Source: Desulfurococcales archaeon (GTDB lineage Archaea; Thermoproteota; Thermoprotei_A; Sulfolobales; Desulfurococcaceae). From it: a stretch of 25,013 bases of DNA. The position numbers and the translations under genes are program-made. The stretch covers positions 1 through 25,013 of the forward strand of contig JALWQP010000039.1 in the NCBI GenBank assembly GCA_027083045.1. Reading direction: 5' to 3'. Shown here piece by piece: positions 1 through 7,716 of this stretch; within the stretch, counting starts at the first letter, position 1, and each line of letters begins with the position of its first letter. The notes below the pieces were generated by a model. That model searched no databases. It saw only the letters and a program-made list of their open reading frames with translations, and was not told the DNA's origin.

Positions 1-1
1 T

Positions 2-607
2 GCTATAACCGAGTCCATGACTCCAGCCCCTAACCATGGTAGATCACGGGAAAAATTCCATCAATACAGTATTGTCCTACGGGATTTCATAGATAGTACG
101 AATGATTGGAACAAATTACTTGATATAGCTTCGAAGGCCTTCATCATTCCTCCAAAGATCATATCTAGGCAAGACACGAGTTTTCTGAAAAACCTGCTCA
201 ACACTGTATCAACTTATTATAAGCTACTAGCCCAGGGCGTATCATACGAGGATGCCCGATATATATTGCCACAATCTATCAAGACAAGGATAATTATGAC
301 AATGAATGCACGAGAGCTCATTGAATCATTTCTTCCACTACGCATGTGTAGTAGGGCACAATGGGAAATAAGATACATTGCTTGGTCTATGTGGCGGATT
401 CTGAACATGGTACATCCAGAAATATTCGTGTATGCTGGGCCTAGATGTGTATATTATGACCAGAGATCGAGGAAGGAATTATGTCCTTTAAAGAAGTACC
501 TCAGCAACGAATGCGTTCCCTCCATAGAGCGTTGCCCCGAGAAGGTGGGAAGAGAACAAATAAACAAGTGCATAATATATGGTTCACGAGATCCATGGTC
601 TTTATAG
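2..607 (+). CDS. thyX: Flavin-dependent thymidylate synthase ThyX, C-terminal part (gene cut by window edge)
   Basis: ThyX makes dTMP from dUMP with methylene-tetrahydrofolate, FAD and NADPH. The frame is open through the left edge, so the first in-frame ATG (17) is probably internal. The recognisable part is the block ARYILPQSIKTR followed by MNARELIESFLPLR and then AQWEIR, the dUMP/FAD-binding signature of the family. The FAD-binding RHR motif is not in the window; the Ser codon at 14-16 may be the serine that closes the RHRx7S motif, which is inference. The C-terminal tail after AQWEIR is Cys-rich (MCSRAQ, then five more Cys) and longer than the bacterial enzyme's. It is followed 54 nt later by dcd, which acts earlier in the same dTTP pathway, so an operon is likely. 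Confidence 0.88.
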   Translation, partial: AITESMTPAPNHGRSREKFHQYSIVLRDFIDSTNDWNKLLDIASKAFIIPPKIISRQDTSFLKNLLNTVSTYYKLLAQGVSYEDARYILPQSIKTRIIMTMNARELIESFLPLRMCSRAQWEIRYIAWSMWRILNMVHPEIFVYAGPRCVYYDQRSRKELCPLKKYLSNECVPSIERCPEKVGREQINKCIIYGSRDPWSL

Positions 608-661
608 GGAGTGATCAATAGAATATTTCTTCCGGCCTATGAAAGTCTACGGTGATACCAT

Positions 662-1195
662 ATGATACTGAGCGACTGGGATATCCGATTATATATTGAG
701 AAGAAACTGTTGAAGATAGATCCCCTATACCCTGATACTATTAGGGAGAACGGCATAGATCTAAGGTTCGGTAAAGAATTCTGCAGATATACGGCCGGTA
801 AAGAAGTAATCGACTCACGCTCAGGCGTTCCCGAAAGATATCTCGTTTGTGAAGAAATTGATACCGTGAAAGGCTACATTATCATGCCTGGGGACAGAAT
901 TCTTGCTACAACACTGGAGTACGTAGAAGTACCTATTGATCTCGTTGGGCTGGTTAATCTGAGAAGCACGTTCGCTAGACTCGGCCTCTATATACCGCCT
1001 ACGGTAATTGATGCTGGCTTCAAAGGCCAGGTAACGATTGAAATAGTAGGGGCCAAACGTCCGATAAGAGTTTATCCTGGTCAGCGATTCCTACATGTAG
1101 TATTCCTAAGGACGAGCAGCCCTGTCCATAGTCCTTATTCAGGCAAGTATCAGGGGCAAAGAGGTGTTACACCTCCAAGACTGGATAAATCTTAA
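662..1195 (+). CDS. dcd: dCTP deaminase
   Basis: Converts dCTP to dUTP, which after hydrolysis to dUMP feeds ThyX. At 177 aa it has the usual family length. The NLRSTFARLGL segment (residues 99-109; R101, S102) and DAGFKGQVTIE (117-127) match the dCTP deaminase/dUTPase trimeric fold, with E127 in the catalytic glutamate position. The C-terminal GKYQGQRGVTPPR (161-173) is the flexible tail that closes over the active site. Some archaeal homologues are bifunctional deaminase-diphosphatases; sequence reading alone cannot decide this here. The ATG at 662 has a clear ribosome binding site GGTGAT at 651-656. It lies 54 nt after thyX, with no obvious separate promoter. Confidence 0.93.
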   Translation: MILSDWDIRLYIEKKLLKIDPLYPDTIRENGIDLRFGKEFCRYTAGKEVIDSRSGVPERYLVCEEIDTVKGYIIMPGDRILATTLEYVEVPIDLVGLVNLRSTFARLGLYIPPTVIDAGFKGQVTIEIVGAKRPIRVYPGQRFLHVVFLRTSSPVHSPYSGKYQGQRGVTPPRLDKS

Positions 1196-1219
1196 TTTAC
1201 TTATTAGAATCTCTAACAT

Positions 1220-1231
1220 TATATTTTTATA
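1220..1231 (+). promoter_or_regulatory. TATA box of the peroxiredoxin gene
   Basis: An A/T-only element (TATATTTTTATA) lies about 45 nt before the chosen ATG at 1273. Archaeal transcription normally starts about 25 nt downstream of the TATA centre, giving a leader of roughly 20 nt that contains the ribosome binding site. Confidence 0.5.
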
Positions 1232-1272
1232 GCTCTAATTATAGTATTAATTATTAGAAAAAGGTGGTTAAC

Positions 1273-1980
1273 ATGCCTGGACAAATACCTCTAATAGGTG
1301 AAAAATTCCCCGAGATAACAGTACACACAACACATGGGACAATAAAGCTCCCAGACGACTACAGTGGGAAATGGTTCGTATTATTCAGCCACCCAGCGGA
1401 TTTCACTCCGGTGTGTACAACCGAGTTCGTGGCCTTCGCTAAACGTTACGAGGACTTCAAGAAGCTCAACACCGAACTTATAGGACTTAGCGTGGATAAT
1501 ACGTATAGCCACATAAAATGGGTTGAGTGGATTAAGGAGAAGCTCGGCGTCGAGATACCTTTCCCGATAATAGCTGATCCACAGGGTAATGTCGCTAAGA
1601 AGCTTGGAATGATACATGCAGAGTCATCCGTAGTAACAGTACGTGCCGTCTTCGTTGTTGATGACAAGGGCATAATCAGAACGATACTTTACTATCCGCT
1701 GAACCTCGGCAGACTAGTAGACGAGATACTGCGTATTGTGAAAGGGCTTCAGATCACCGATGAATACGGGAGAGCGCTTCCAGCGAACTGGCCGAACAAT
1801 GAGATCATAGGTGATGCTGTTATAGTGCCCCCGGCAAGCACTGTCAAAGAGGCAGAAGAAAGGCTAAAGACTTATGAGTGTCTTGACTGGTGGCTATGCT
1901 ATGAGAAAGGCAAGGTGCCGAAGGAAATCATCGAAATAGTCAGAGGCTTCCTGAAGAGAGCGGCGGGTCTATCCCAGTAA
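1273..1980 (+). CDS. Peroxiredoxin (Prx6-type, archaeal 2-Cys thioredoxin peroxidase)
   Basis: Reduces hydrogen peroxide and alkyl hydroperoxides. The peroxidatic cysteine is C48 in DFTPVCTTE, with the conserved Arg at R124. Two more cysteines near the C-terminus, C203 and C209 (ECLDWWLC), have the same six-residue spacing as C207 and C213 of the Aeropyrum pernix thioredoxin peroxidase, so a resolving-Cys mechanism and a ring-shaped oligomer are likely. An in-frame GTG at 1264 overlaps the ribosome binding site AAGGTGG (1261-1267); ATG 1273 lies 5 nt beyond it and is the better start, giving 235 aa. It is a stand-alone gene with its own TATA box and converges with the orphan gene that ends at 1983. 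Confidence 0.93.
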   Translation: MPGQIPLIGEKFPEITVHTTHGTIKLPDDYSGKWFVLFSHPADFTPVCTTEFVAFAKRYEDFKKLNTELIGLSVDNTYSHIKWVEWIKEKLGVEIPFPIIADPQGNVAKKLGMIHAESSVVTVRAVFVVDDKGIIRTILYYPLNLGRLVDEILRIVKGLQITDEYGRALPANWPNNEIIGDAVIVPPASTVKEAEERLKTYECLDWWLCYEKGKVPKEIIEIVRGFLKRAAGLSQ

Positions 1981-1982
1981 TA

Positions 1983-2261
1983 CTATGTTTTTTCAACACT
2001 CAATACCCTCCTATACATGTATTTTGAAACCAAGTGTTTTCCAACGGCGAGCAATGCCTTCTTTCGGGCTTCCTCGATGAAGTCCATGACGTTGAAATCA
2101 CATCCATAGGACTTATTGCCTACATACCAACATATACCATTATCTACACATGCCTCAAGAATTAGCAGGGCAATAACAGCGTCAACAGGACTGACTATCT
2201 CACTATTACCATTTACACCTATAATACCATATCCCTGAATCTCTATACTATACCGCATCAT
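1983..2261 (-). CDS. Hypothetical protein, about 92 aa, unrecognised
   Basis: I do not recognise this protein. The N-terminal half looks beta-rich and hydrophobic (IEIQGYGIIGVNG, then AVIALLILEA). Three Cys follow (ACVDNGICWY and YGC), then a basic amphipathic helix (FIEEARKKALLAVGKHL). The frame extends to an ATG at 2276, but the strong TATA-like run at 2277-2293 is so close that transcription should start near 2260. That favours a leaderless start at the ATG at 2261 or 2258. It ends 3 nt past the peroxiredoxin stop, convergent with it. A real gene is likely because of the promoter, the compact fit and the protein-like composition, but this is not certain. Confidence 0.55.
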   Translation of the reverse strand: MMRYSIEIQGYGIIGVNGNSEIVSPVDAVIALLILEACVDNGICWYVGNKSYGCDFNVMDFIEEARKKALLAVGKHLVSKYMYRRVLSVEKT

Positions 2262-2276
2262 TATCCCCATATACAT

Positions 2277-2293
2277 AAATTATATATATATTT
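2277..2293 (-). promoter_or_regulatory. TATA box upstream of the 92-aa orphan
   Basis: The minus strand reads TAAATATATATATAATT. Its centre lies about 25 nt before the ATG pair at 2261/2258, the spacing expected for a leaderless archaeal transcript. The 14-bp palindrome at 2307-2320 sits just upstream. Confidence 0.5.
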
Positions 2294-2306
2294 AGCAGAG
2301 TTGCCC

Positions 2307-2320
2307 GTAAGAATTCTTAC
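2307..2320. repeat. Perfect 14-bp palindrome, operator candidate
   Basis: GTAAGAATTCTTAC is fully self-complementary with no loop, the form of a site for a dimeric DNA-binding protein. It lies about 14 nt upstream of the predicted TATA box of the orphan gene. No coding sequence overlaps it. Confidence 0.4.
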
Positions 2321-2415
2321 TAAGAAGCAGAAATGATAAAAAGTCGTATTCCCCGTGCAACAACAAGAAATTTCATATGGACTTACTAGAAGTACCTATC
2401 AAGATTCTCTTAGGG

Positions 2416-2441
2416 GCATTATGGTTTAACAGCCATAATGC
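2416..2441. repeat. Inverted repeat, 9-bp arms with 8-nt loop
   Basis: The arms GCATTATGG (2416-2424) and CCATAATGC (2433-2441) are perfectly complementary around TTTAACAG. It lies in the 278-nt gap between the orphan gene and the tRNA gene, about 100 nt downstream of the tRNA on its strand. It could help end the tRNA transcript or be a protein-binding site; no long U-run follows it. Confidence 0.4.
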
Positions 2442-2539
2442 TCACGTAATGAAATAAGAAGCGTATTAATCGAACAAAATATAAGTCCGTCATACAACCC
2501 ATAGGGTAATACAAGGATGCATTATTTTTACAGAATAGG

Positions 2540-2645
2540 TGCCGCCGCCGGGATTTGAACCCGGGTGTCCCGCGCACGGGCCATGAGGACCCGCGGACAC
2601 GGGCTCGAGAGGCCCGCATACTTGGCCGGGCTATACTACGGCGGC
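2540..2645 (-). tRNA. tRNA-Glu (anticodon CUC) with an insert in the variable region
   Basis: On the minus strand the acceptor GCCGCCG (2645-2639) pairs fully with CGGCGGC (2547-2541), and the discriminator base is A at 2540. The D-stem is GTAT/GTAT, the anticodon stem CGGGC/GCCCG, and the loop CTCTCGA has anticodon CTC at 2609-2607. The T-arm is CCGGG-TTCAAAT-CCCGG. CCA is not encoded. Between anticodon arm and T-arm there are 35 nt instead of the four expected (TGAC), so about 31 nt must be an intron. Removing 2567-2597 restores a normal 75-nt tRNA-Glu with a TGAC variable loop. A TATA box stands at 2673-2684. Confidence 0.87.
2567..2597 (-). other. Predicted non-canonical tRNA intron, about 31 nt, between positions 45 and 46
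   Basis: The boundaries are set by the mature tRNA they leave, not by a seen splice motif. The insert can fold (TGTCC near its 5' side pairs with GGACA near its 3' side). It also carries a second copy of GCCCGTG, the 3' strand of the anticodon stem plus two variable-loop bases. I could not draw a textbook bulge-helix-bulge, so a relaxed motif or a boundary shift of a few bases is possible. Introns outside 37/38 are known from crenarchaeal tRNAs, where the splicing endonuclease accepts relaxed motifs. Confidence 0.65.
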
Positions 2646-2672
2646 ATCCAGACATAATGGATTATCGAGGGA

Positions 2673-2684
2673 AGTTTTTATAGG
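2673..2684 (-). promoter_or_regulatory. TATA box of the tRNA-Glu gene
   Basis: The minus strand reads CCTATAAAAACT, centred about 33 nt before the first tRNA base, consistent with a short 5' leader removed by RNase P. Confidence 0.65.
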
Positions 2685-2688
2685 TTAC

Positions 2689-3039
2689 TCATCCTCCTTT
2701 ATGTAGTCTTGCAATGATTTCTTTTCTCCATAAAACTATATTTGTTAGTATGAGTAATTGGCCATAATCTATTGCGAAGGCCTCTCCATGACTGTTTCGC
2801 TCTAAGAATATTAGGGGGAGCATCGTGATTTTTTCAAATAATGATACCTTATATAGAATAATGTAGTGGATCACTATGATCGCCAGCGATATAGCCGTTA
2901 TTATTGTTTTACCCCTCTTATTTAGATCGAGGAACGCTAGTAGGCCTATTAGTATTATAAGCAGAATACATGCCACTTGCTCCAAAAGATATATTGGGTC
3001 TACTACGCTGGTCGGTACGATATAATATGGCTTAAACAT
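2689..3039 (-). CDS. Small membrane protein, 116 aa, unknown function
   Basis: I do not recognise the family. Hydrophobic segments at about residues 17-37 and 45-63 are clear membrane spans, and 88-104 is a weaker third. The basic stretch NKRGK between the first two and the RKEIIARLHK tail suggest cytoplasmic loops by the positive-inside rule. The start ATG at 3039 is the first in frame; only a weak ribosome-binding-like GAGC precedes it. It is divergent from the alcohol dehydrogenase, separated by 59 nt, and ends a few bases from the tRNA promoter. No partner gene suggests a function. Confidence 0.6.
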   Translation of the reverse strand: MFKPYYIVPTSVVDPIYLLEQVACILLIILIGLLAFLDLNKRGKTIITAISLAIIVIHYIILYKVSLFEKITMLPLIFLERNSHGEAFAIDYGQLLILTNIVLWRKEIIARLHKGG

Positions 3040-3070
3040 AATTAATCAGCTCGGAAACCCGGATTAGTCA

Positions 3071-3085
3071 TAGTATAGGTTATAA
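3071..3085 (+). promoter_or_regulatory. TATA region of the alcohol dehydrogenase gene
   Basis: Two overlapping TATA-like elements (TAGTATAGG and GTTATAAG) lie 14-28 nt upstream of the ATG at 3099. The first is at the right distance for a leaderless transcript. Confidence 0.4.
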
Positions 3086-3098
3086 GAGGGCGAGTTTT

Positions 3099-4103
3099 AT
3101 GAAAGCTATGGTTCTGGAGAAACAAGCTCCTATTGAAACCAACCCCCTGAAGCTCATGGATGTGGACACTCCTAGTCCCAGGAAAGGAGAGGTACTAATA
3201 AGGATAAAGGCCTGCGGAGTATGCAGGACTGATCTCCATATCATCGAGGGTGAACTCCCAGCCGTAAAGCTGCCGCTGATACCCGGACACCAGATAGTTG
3301 GAGTTATCGAGGAAGTAGGTGATAGTGTGGAGGTGTTGACGAGGGGAGAGCGGGTAGGTATTCCATGGCTCTACTGGTCCTGCGGTAAATGCAAATACTG
3401 TAGAAGAGGCTTAGAGAACCTCTGCGACAACGCACTATTTACAGGTTATAGCGTTGACGGGGGATATGCCGAATACGTGGTGGCGCCAGCCGCGTTCGTC
3501 CACCCAATGCCTAGGACCCACGACGACCTACACGCGGCACCGCTTCTCTGCGCTGGAGCAGTTGGCTACAGAGCCCTACGTCTAACGGGCCTCATTAATA
3601 GACGTGAGGGAGTCCTAGGACTATTCGGGTTCGGGGCATCGGCAAACCTGATATTAAAGGCTGCTAAAGCTCTCGGGCTCGAAGTCTACGTGTTCACTCA
3701 TTCTCCATGGAAAATAGAGTACGCGTTAAATCTAGGAGCAGACTGGGCTGGAGAAACTAGGGAGACGCCACCGAAAAAACTGGATGCAGCAATAGTCTTT
3801 GCCCCAGTATCATGGGTTTTCATCGAGGCACTAAAGAAGCTCGACAAAGGAGGAAGGGTTGTCCTCGGAGAAATCTATATGACACCAATAGAGAAGCTGG
3901 ACTATAGTCTCCTCTGGCTCGAAAGAGAGGTAAAGACAACAGCTAACGTAACACGTAGGGATGTACGTGAATTCCTCGAGCTAGCCGAGAAGCACGGAAT
4001 CATGCCGGACATAACAGTTTATGATCTCAAGGAAGCCAATAAAGCTCTACAAGACCTTAAGAAAGGACGTGTTAAGGGAACAGCTGTGCTTAGGATCAAC
4101 TAG
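3099..4103 (+). CDS. Zinc-dependent alcohol dehydrogenase family protein (MDR superfamily)
   Basis: An NAD(P)-dependent oxidoreductase interconverting alcohols and aldehydes or ketones; the substrate is not predictable. The catalytic zinc ligands are C42 (GVCRTD), H64 (GHQ, where most relatives have GHE) and probably C151. The structural zinc cluster is complete: C95, C98, C101 and C109. The nucleotide-binding loop is GLFGFGAS (174-181), a GxGxxA type seen in a subfamily of 'zinc-binding alcohol dehydrogenase family' proteins rather than the usual GxGGxG. At 334 aa the length is normal. The last 8 nt overlap the end of the convergent helicase gene. Confidence 0.92.
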   Translation: MKAMVLEKQAPIETNPLKLMDVDTPSPRKGEVLIRIKACGVCRTDLHIIEGELPAVKLPLIPGHQIVGVIEEVGDSVEVLTRGERVGIPWLYWSCGKCKYCRRGLENLCDNALFTGYSVDGGYAEYVVAPAAFVHPMPRTHDDLHAAPLLCAGAVGYRALRLTGLINRREGVLGLFGFGASANLILKAAKALGLEVYVFTHSPWKIEYALNLGADWAGETRETPPKKLDAAIVFAPVSWVFIEALKKLDKGGRVVLGEIYMTPIEKLDYSLLWLEREVKTTANVTRRDVREFLELAEKHGIMPDITVYDLKEANKALQDLKKGRVKGTAVLRIN

Positions 4104-7100
4104 CAAGACTGGACAGCAATAGATAGGCGTAATACACCGCCTTAGCATCTTCTTCTAGATATTTTTCTATCTTCTCACGCCAAAACCTCGATCTAATCCT
4201 TATCTCTGCTTTTTTCAAAGAATCAACTACATCCGGCAGATTCAGCTCAAGTCTCAATACTCCGGATTCATTAACTATTGTACGGTAGCTTGAAGGCGAT
4301 AGATTATTGCGCTTGAGAATATCATTTAGCGTGATGATGTTTTCACCAAGCTCTAATACCCTAGCCAGCATTCTAAGGTTAGCTGTTCGCAGGAACTTCA
4401 GCATAGCATCCCTGTCCGGGATGAGGATTTTGAAATTATCGTATGATACAAGCTCTATTACCCTTGCCTCTATAGATCTCAGCGTCTCCGGCGGCTTGAT
4501 ATAAGGGACTGGCGGATAAACCTCAGCTCTCACAACTGATTCCTCGCCATCAAAGAACGATAAACCAACAACTAGTCTTGGCAGCTCAGCAGGTGATTCA
4601 ATGATCTCTGCAATACCAGATAATGCGATGAGCTTTAACGACTTACTAGGTCTTGGTATCGTGATCTCCCTATCCATGAAAATCGCACGTATCTTATCCC
4701 TCGACAAGATATAGTCTATTACACGTAGACAGACCTGCTGTATTACGCTCCAATCAAATCCTAACGTAATATAGTCAGCATAAGCGATATCATCAATCTC
4801 AGACAACAACACCAGGTCTAAATCGTCAGGTTGATAATTCTCTACTATCCTCCTAATCTCCCGCCAGTCAAGATCCACTAGTATACCCGCCGCTTCTGGT
4901 TCGTGTAGGCTGAAATATTTTTTCTCGCCAGCTTTAACCACATCATACATTATTGTTTCAACCGCTATACCCATCTTCCTCCTAAGAATTATCATTAGGA
5001 AAGACAGAGCTATACGCAGGAGAGCGGCATCCTCCGATTCATAGACGTCATAAGAGAAGCCATATGTGTAGTCACGGTACTCGCCCCCGGTGCTCTTAGG
5101 CACATATATGTTTTTTCTATCGTAGACAACCACAGCGTTTCCGGGTATCCTTAATACTCTCGGCTTCTCGGATCTCAGTGTCCATATGCATCTGTTGGGG
5201 ATTTTTCTATAACGGCCAAACCCATTTGAGGGCGTATATACAACACATAGCATCTCAGATGATAAGCGACCACTAAATATATCTCTGACTATGTCTGGCT
5301 TCTCCCCCCACCCCATCTTAATATAACGATACTCTTCCAGAGCAGTGGCCAATGCGTCGTCTTTATAGAATAAACGATAGCTGATCGGTTCCTCATAGAC
5401 GGCTTTTACATGCCTCGAACTACGTCCAAACTCTAGTCTTGTCACGATAGCATCGTTGCCTATATCTATACATCCAGGCTGGAACTTCTCCACGAGATCG
5501 CAGTGGCCTATCGGCTCGAGAGGTCTTTCCTCACCATTTTTCACTAAATAGCGTTTGATCCCATATGGTGGTGCAAACTCGTAGAAGTTTATCCTCTCCC
5601 ATGTCCATTTTAACAGCTTCTCATTAAGCTTGTCTTTTGATAATATTCCTGTCTTGTTTAAAGCCTCCTTTTCCAGGAGAGTAAGCTCTTCGTTAATCCA
5701 AGGAGATATTAATTTAAGTATACCTGTGAAGAGATGCATATATAGATTCCTGGGATTGACCAGAGTTCTCTCTATCCCTAGAGTCAACCATTTGTTCAAT
5801 GTCTCTATTCCTTTTGTAAGAAGTTCTCTATCCCATCTAAGAATAGGAATTATTATTGACTCGGTGAACGGTATATTCATCCTACGACCTTTACGTCCTT
5901 CACGTTGTCTAAATTCACGTACTTCGTCAGGGAGACCGACATGCACTATTCTAGCTACAATACCTATATCGATTCCTTGAGTCAATGTTCTTGGAGAAAC
6001 TATTACCTTTACTCTTCCGTTGCGGGCATCATCTTCTATCTTCTCCCTGATAGCCTTGGGGACCAAGTGATGATGCGACGCTATTGCCGCGTTTTCACCG
6101 TATCTAGATTTGATTATTCTAACTAGTTCTTCAGCCGAGTTAATACCTCTCGTGAATACAAGCGTGACATATTCATCGTCGAGATATCTCGATATTATCT
6201 CAGGGATATCAACAGATATGCTAGGCACATCTAGTCCGCTAGCTTGGAGATACGCAATGATCTTGTATGGGTCTTTCTTGAAAGCCTCGTAGTTATCTAC
6301 GGCTTCAAGTATTTGTTCGTCATCAATTGATATCTTGTTCTTAAGAACTTGTTCTCTTATCTTATTCCACACTTTCTTGAGATCCTTACCTAGAACTATA
6401 ATGATTCTGTTCTCGACATGGAATGGTTTACCCTCAATAACTTTATAGTTTCTCCCGGTTATCTCCCTTAGGTATTGTCCTAGATCATCTGGATTAGAGA
6501 GTGTTGCTGTTAGTATACACACTTGTATCTTCTTTTGACTAACATAGGAGATGAACCATAATATTCCGAGTAGAAGCGCAATAGATCTTGGACCATAAAA
6601 GTCCATTTCATCTATAATGACGAGGTCTATATTGGTTAAATAATTGTACAATATACTGGAAGATATTGATATTGATGCCTTCTTAATATCGTGCATGAGA
6701 AACGCCGGATTAGTGATGATAATATTTGCTGATTCTACCAGATTTCTCAGTCCTTTCATACCGGTTTCACGGATTATCTCGTGTTTCTTGACGCTATCCA
6801 GCTGTAATGCTTTGGCTCCAATGGTTGAAACATACTTTGATATTCTCCTTATTTGGTCATTTGCGAGGGCGAGAGTAGGATAAATAACTATCGCCCGATA
6901 TCCTGGGTTCTCTCTTGTTTTTCTCAGGAAATAAAGAACCCATGCTTCGGTTTTCCCACTACCAGTCCCTGATCTGAGGATCACGTTGTATCCATTCTTG
7001 AGAGAATTATATGCTTCGAGCTGGTGCTTATAAAGTTTCATAGAACCGATCTCGAGGCTGGAAAGTTCTTTAATTATGTCCATAAATCTGAGAGGTGCTT

Positions 7101-7182
7101 TCTCTGGGATCTCCGGCGGTTGTTTATGATAATATATTTCATATCCCATGTCTAGAAGTATTTTTCGTGAATCAAGAGGCAT
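4096..7182 (-). CDS. SF2 DEAD/DEAH-type helicase with a long C-terminal extension (1028 aa)
   Basis: All core motifs can be read. They are a Q-like YKHQLEAYNS (51-60), Walker A SGTGSGKT (71-78), motif Ia PTLALANDQ (102-110), Ib TNPAFL (157-162), motif II DEMD (191-194), III TATL (225-228), V SPRTLTQGIDIG (396-407) and VI FRQREGRKGRR (424-434). The arrangement resembles the MrfA/YprA (COG1205) and Lhr side of SF2. The roughly 590 residues after motif VI lack the four-Cys cluster of MrfA (only scattered Cys, e.g. GHC and PGC near 560-575), so it is a separate branch. The start ATG follows GGGTGGATCC. It is the last gene of the block with the two VWA proteins and the RHH-PIN protein, 27 nt after the preceding gene. 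DNA or RNA specificity is unknown. Confidence 0.88.
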   Translation of the reverse strand: MPLDSRKILLDMGYEIYYHKQPPEIPEKAPLRFMDIIKELSSLEIGSMKLYKHQLEAYNSLKNGYNVILRSGTGSGKTEAWVLYFLRKTRENPGYRAIVIYPTLALANDQIRRISKYVSTIGAKALQLDSVKKHEIIRETGMKGLRNLVESANIIITNPAFLMHDIKKASISISSSILYNYLTNIDLVIIDEMDFYGPRSIALLLGILWFISYVSQKKIQVCILTATLSNPDDLGQYLREITGRNYKVIEGKPFHVENRIIIVLGKDLKKVWNKIREQVLKNKISIDDEQILEAVDNYEAFKKDPYKIIAYLQASGLDVPSISVDIPEIISRYLDDEYVTLVFTRGINSAEELVRIIKSRYGENAAIASHHHLVPKAIREKIEDDARNGRVKVIVSPRTLTQGIDIGIVARIVHVGLPDEVREFRQREGRKGRRMNIPFTESIIIPILRWDRELLTKGIETLNKWLTLGIERTLVNPRNLYMHLFTGILKLISPWINEELTLLEKEALNKTGILSKDKLNEKLLKWTWERINFYEFAPPYGIKRYLVKNGEERPLEPIGHCDLVEKFQPGCIDIGNDAIVTRLEFGRSSRHVKAVYEEPISYRLFYKDDALATALEEYRYIKMGWGEKPDIVRDIFSGRLSSEMLCVVYTPSNGFGRYRKIPNRCIWTLRSEKPRVLRIPGNAVVVYDRKNIYVPKSTGGEYRDYTYGFSYDVYESEDAALLRIALSFLMIILRRKMGIAVETIMYDVVKAGEKKYFSLHEPEAAGILVDLDWREIRRIVENYQPDDLDLVLLSEIDDIAYADYITLGFDWSVIQQVCLRVIDYILSRDKIRAIFMDREITIPRPSKSLKLIALSGIAEIIESPAELPRLVVGLSFFDGEESVVRAEVYPPVPYIKPPETLRSIEARVIELVSYDNFKILIPDRDAMLKFLRTANLRMLARVLELGENIITLNDILKRNNLSPSSYRTIVNESGVLRLELNLPDVVDSLKKAEIRIRSRFWREKIEKYLEEDAKAVYYAYLLLSSLAS

Positions 7183-7209
7183 GGATCCACCCTAGTCAAA
7201 GTCATATAA

Positions 7210-7716
7210 TCATATGATTTTCTTTAGATATTTAATCAAGGAACCTTTTCTCAAAATACTCACTTCTTTAGCGATATTATTTGATAACCATCTCGGCCTC
7301 CTATTACTGGTTGTGAATATGTAATAGTTTAAACCATCAATAGATCGGGCATATACTATAGCGTCTTCTAAAGAAATTTTTGACCTGGACGAGAAACTAG
7401 CTGTCAATAATACTATTCTACGGCTGGAAATAGGTTCGTATAGATCCTCTAGCATTTCGATTGCCTCGTAAAGAGCTAGCGCAGGCTCTGCTGGGTGTTG
7501 GAGCAATGGAATATTACGTATGTCGCCAAGCAATTTATCAACAGTACTGGCCTCGATTAGGTCTATGAGGGGTAAGGGCTCCTTACCGTATAGTACTATA
7601 CCTATCCTGGCAAGCTGGTTTTTTGAGACTAGTGCATAGGTGTTCTGTAGAAATTCAATTGTTAACTCTAGATCGGATGATTTAGTCCACTCGAGAGCCA
7701 ATACTATGTCAATCAT
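7210..7716 (-). CDS. VWA-like protein with degenerate metal site, 168 aa
   Basis: The fold pattern parallels the upstream VWA protein: strand IDIVLAL at the start, RIGIVLYG in the middle, and RRIVLLTASFSS where a VWA domain normally has I-x-LTDG. The metal-ion-dependent adhesion site is lost: the first motif DxSxS reads E9-W-T11-K-S13, and the Asp of TDG is Ala (TAS). It therefore probably acts as a structural or binding partner without a metal-dependent ligand site. Its ATG overlaps the last 8 nt of the canonical VWA gene, so translation is likely coupled and a VWA-VWA pair in fixed ratio is plausible. No enzyme motif or membrane segment is visible. Confidence 0.75.
   Translation of the reverse strand: MIDIVLALEWTKSSDLELTIEFLQNTYALVSKNQLARIGIVLYGKEPLPLIDLIEASTVDKLLGDIRNIPLLQHPAEPALALYEAIEMLEDLYEPISSRRIVLLTASFSSRSKISLEDAIVYARSIDGLNYYIFTTSNRRPRWLSNNIAKEVSILRKGSLIKYLKKII

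Noticed and set aside
639..665. Eight-codon frame ending in the dcd start (ATGA overlap)
   Set aside because: No ribosome binding site of its own; the GGTGAT inside it serves dcd. Likely chance.
2262..2539. Possible C/D box small RNA in the gap
   Set aside because: No RUGAUGA and CUGA boxes with proper spacing on either strand.
2419..2655. Open frame of 78 codons on the minus strand
   Set aside because: It covers the tRNA-Glu gene; the composition simply reflects the GC-rich tRNA.
2689..2700. Strong GGAGG-like ribosome binding site followed by ATG on the minus strand at the end of the 116-aa gene
   Set aside because: It opens a frame of only four codons before a stop and overlaps the tRNA promoter.
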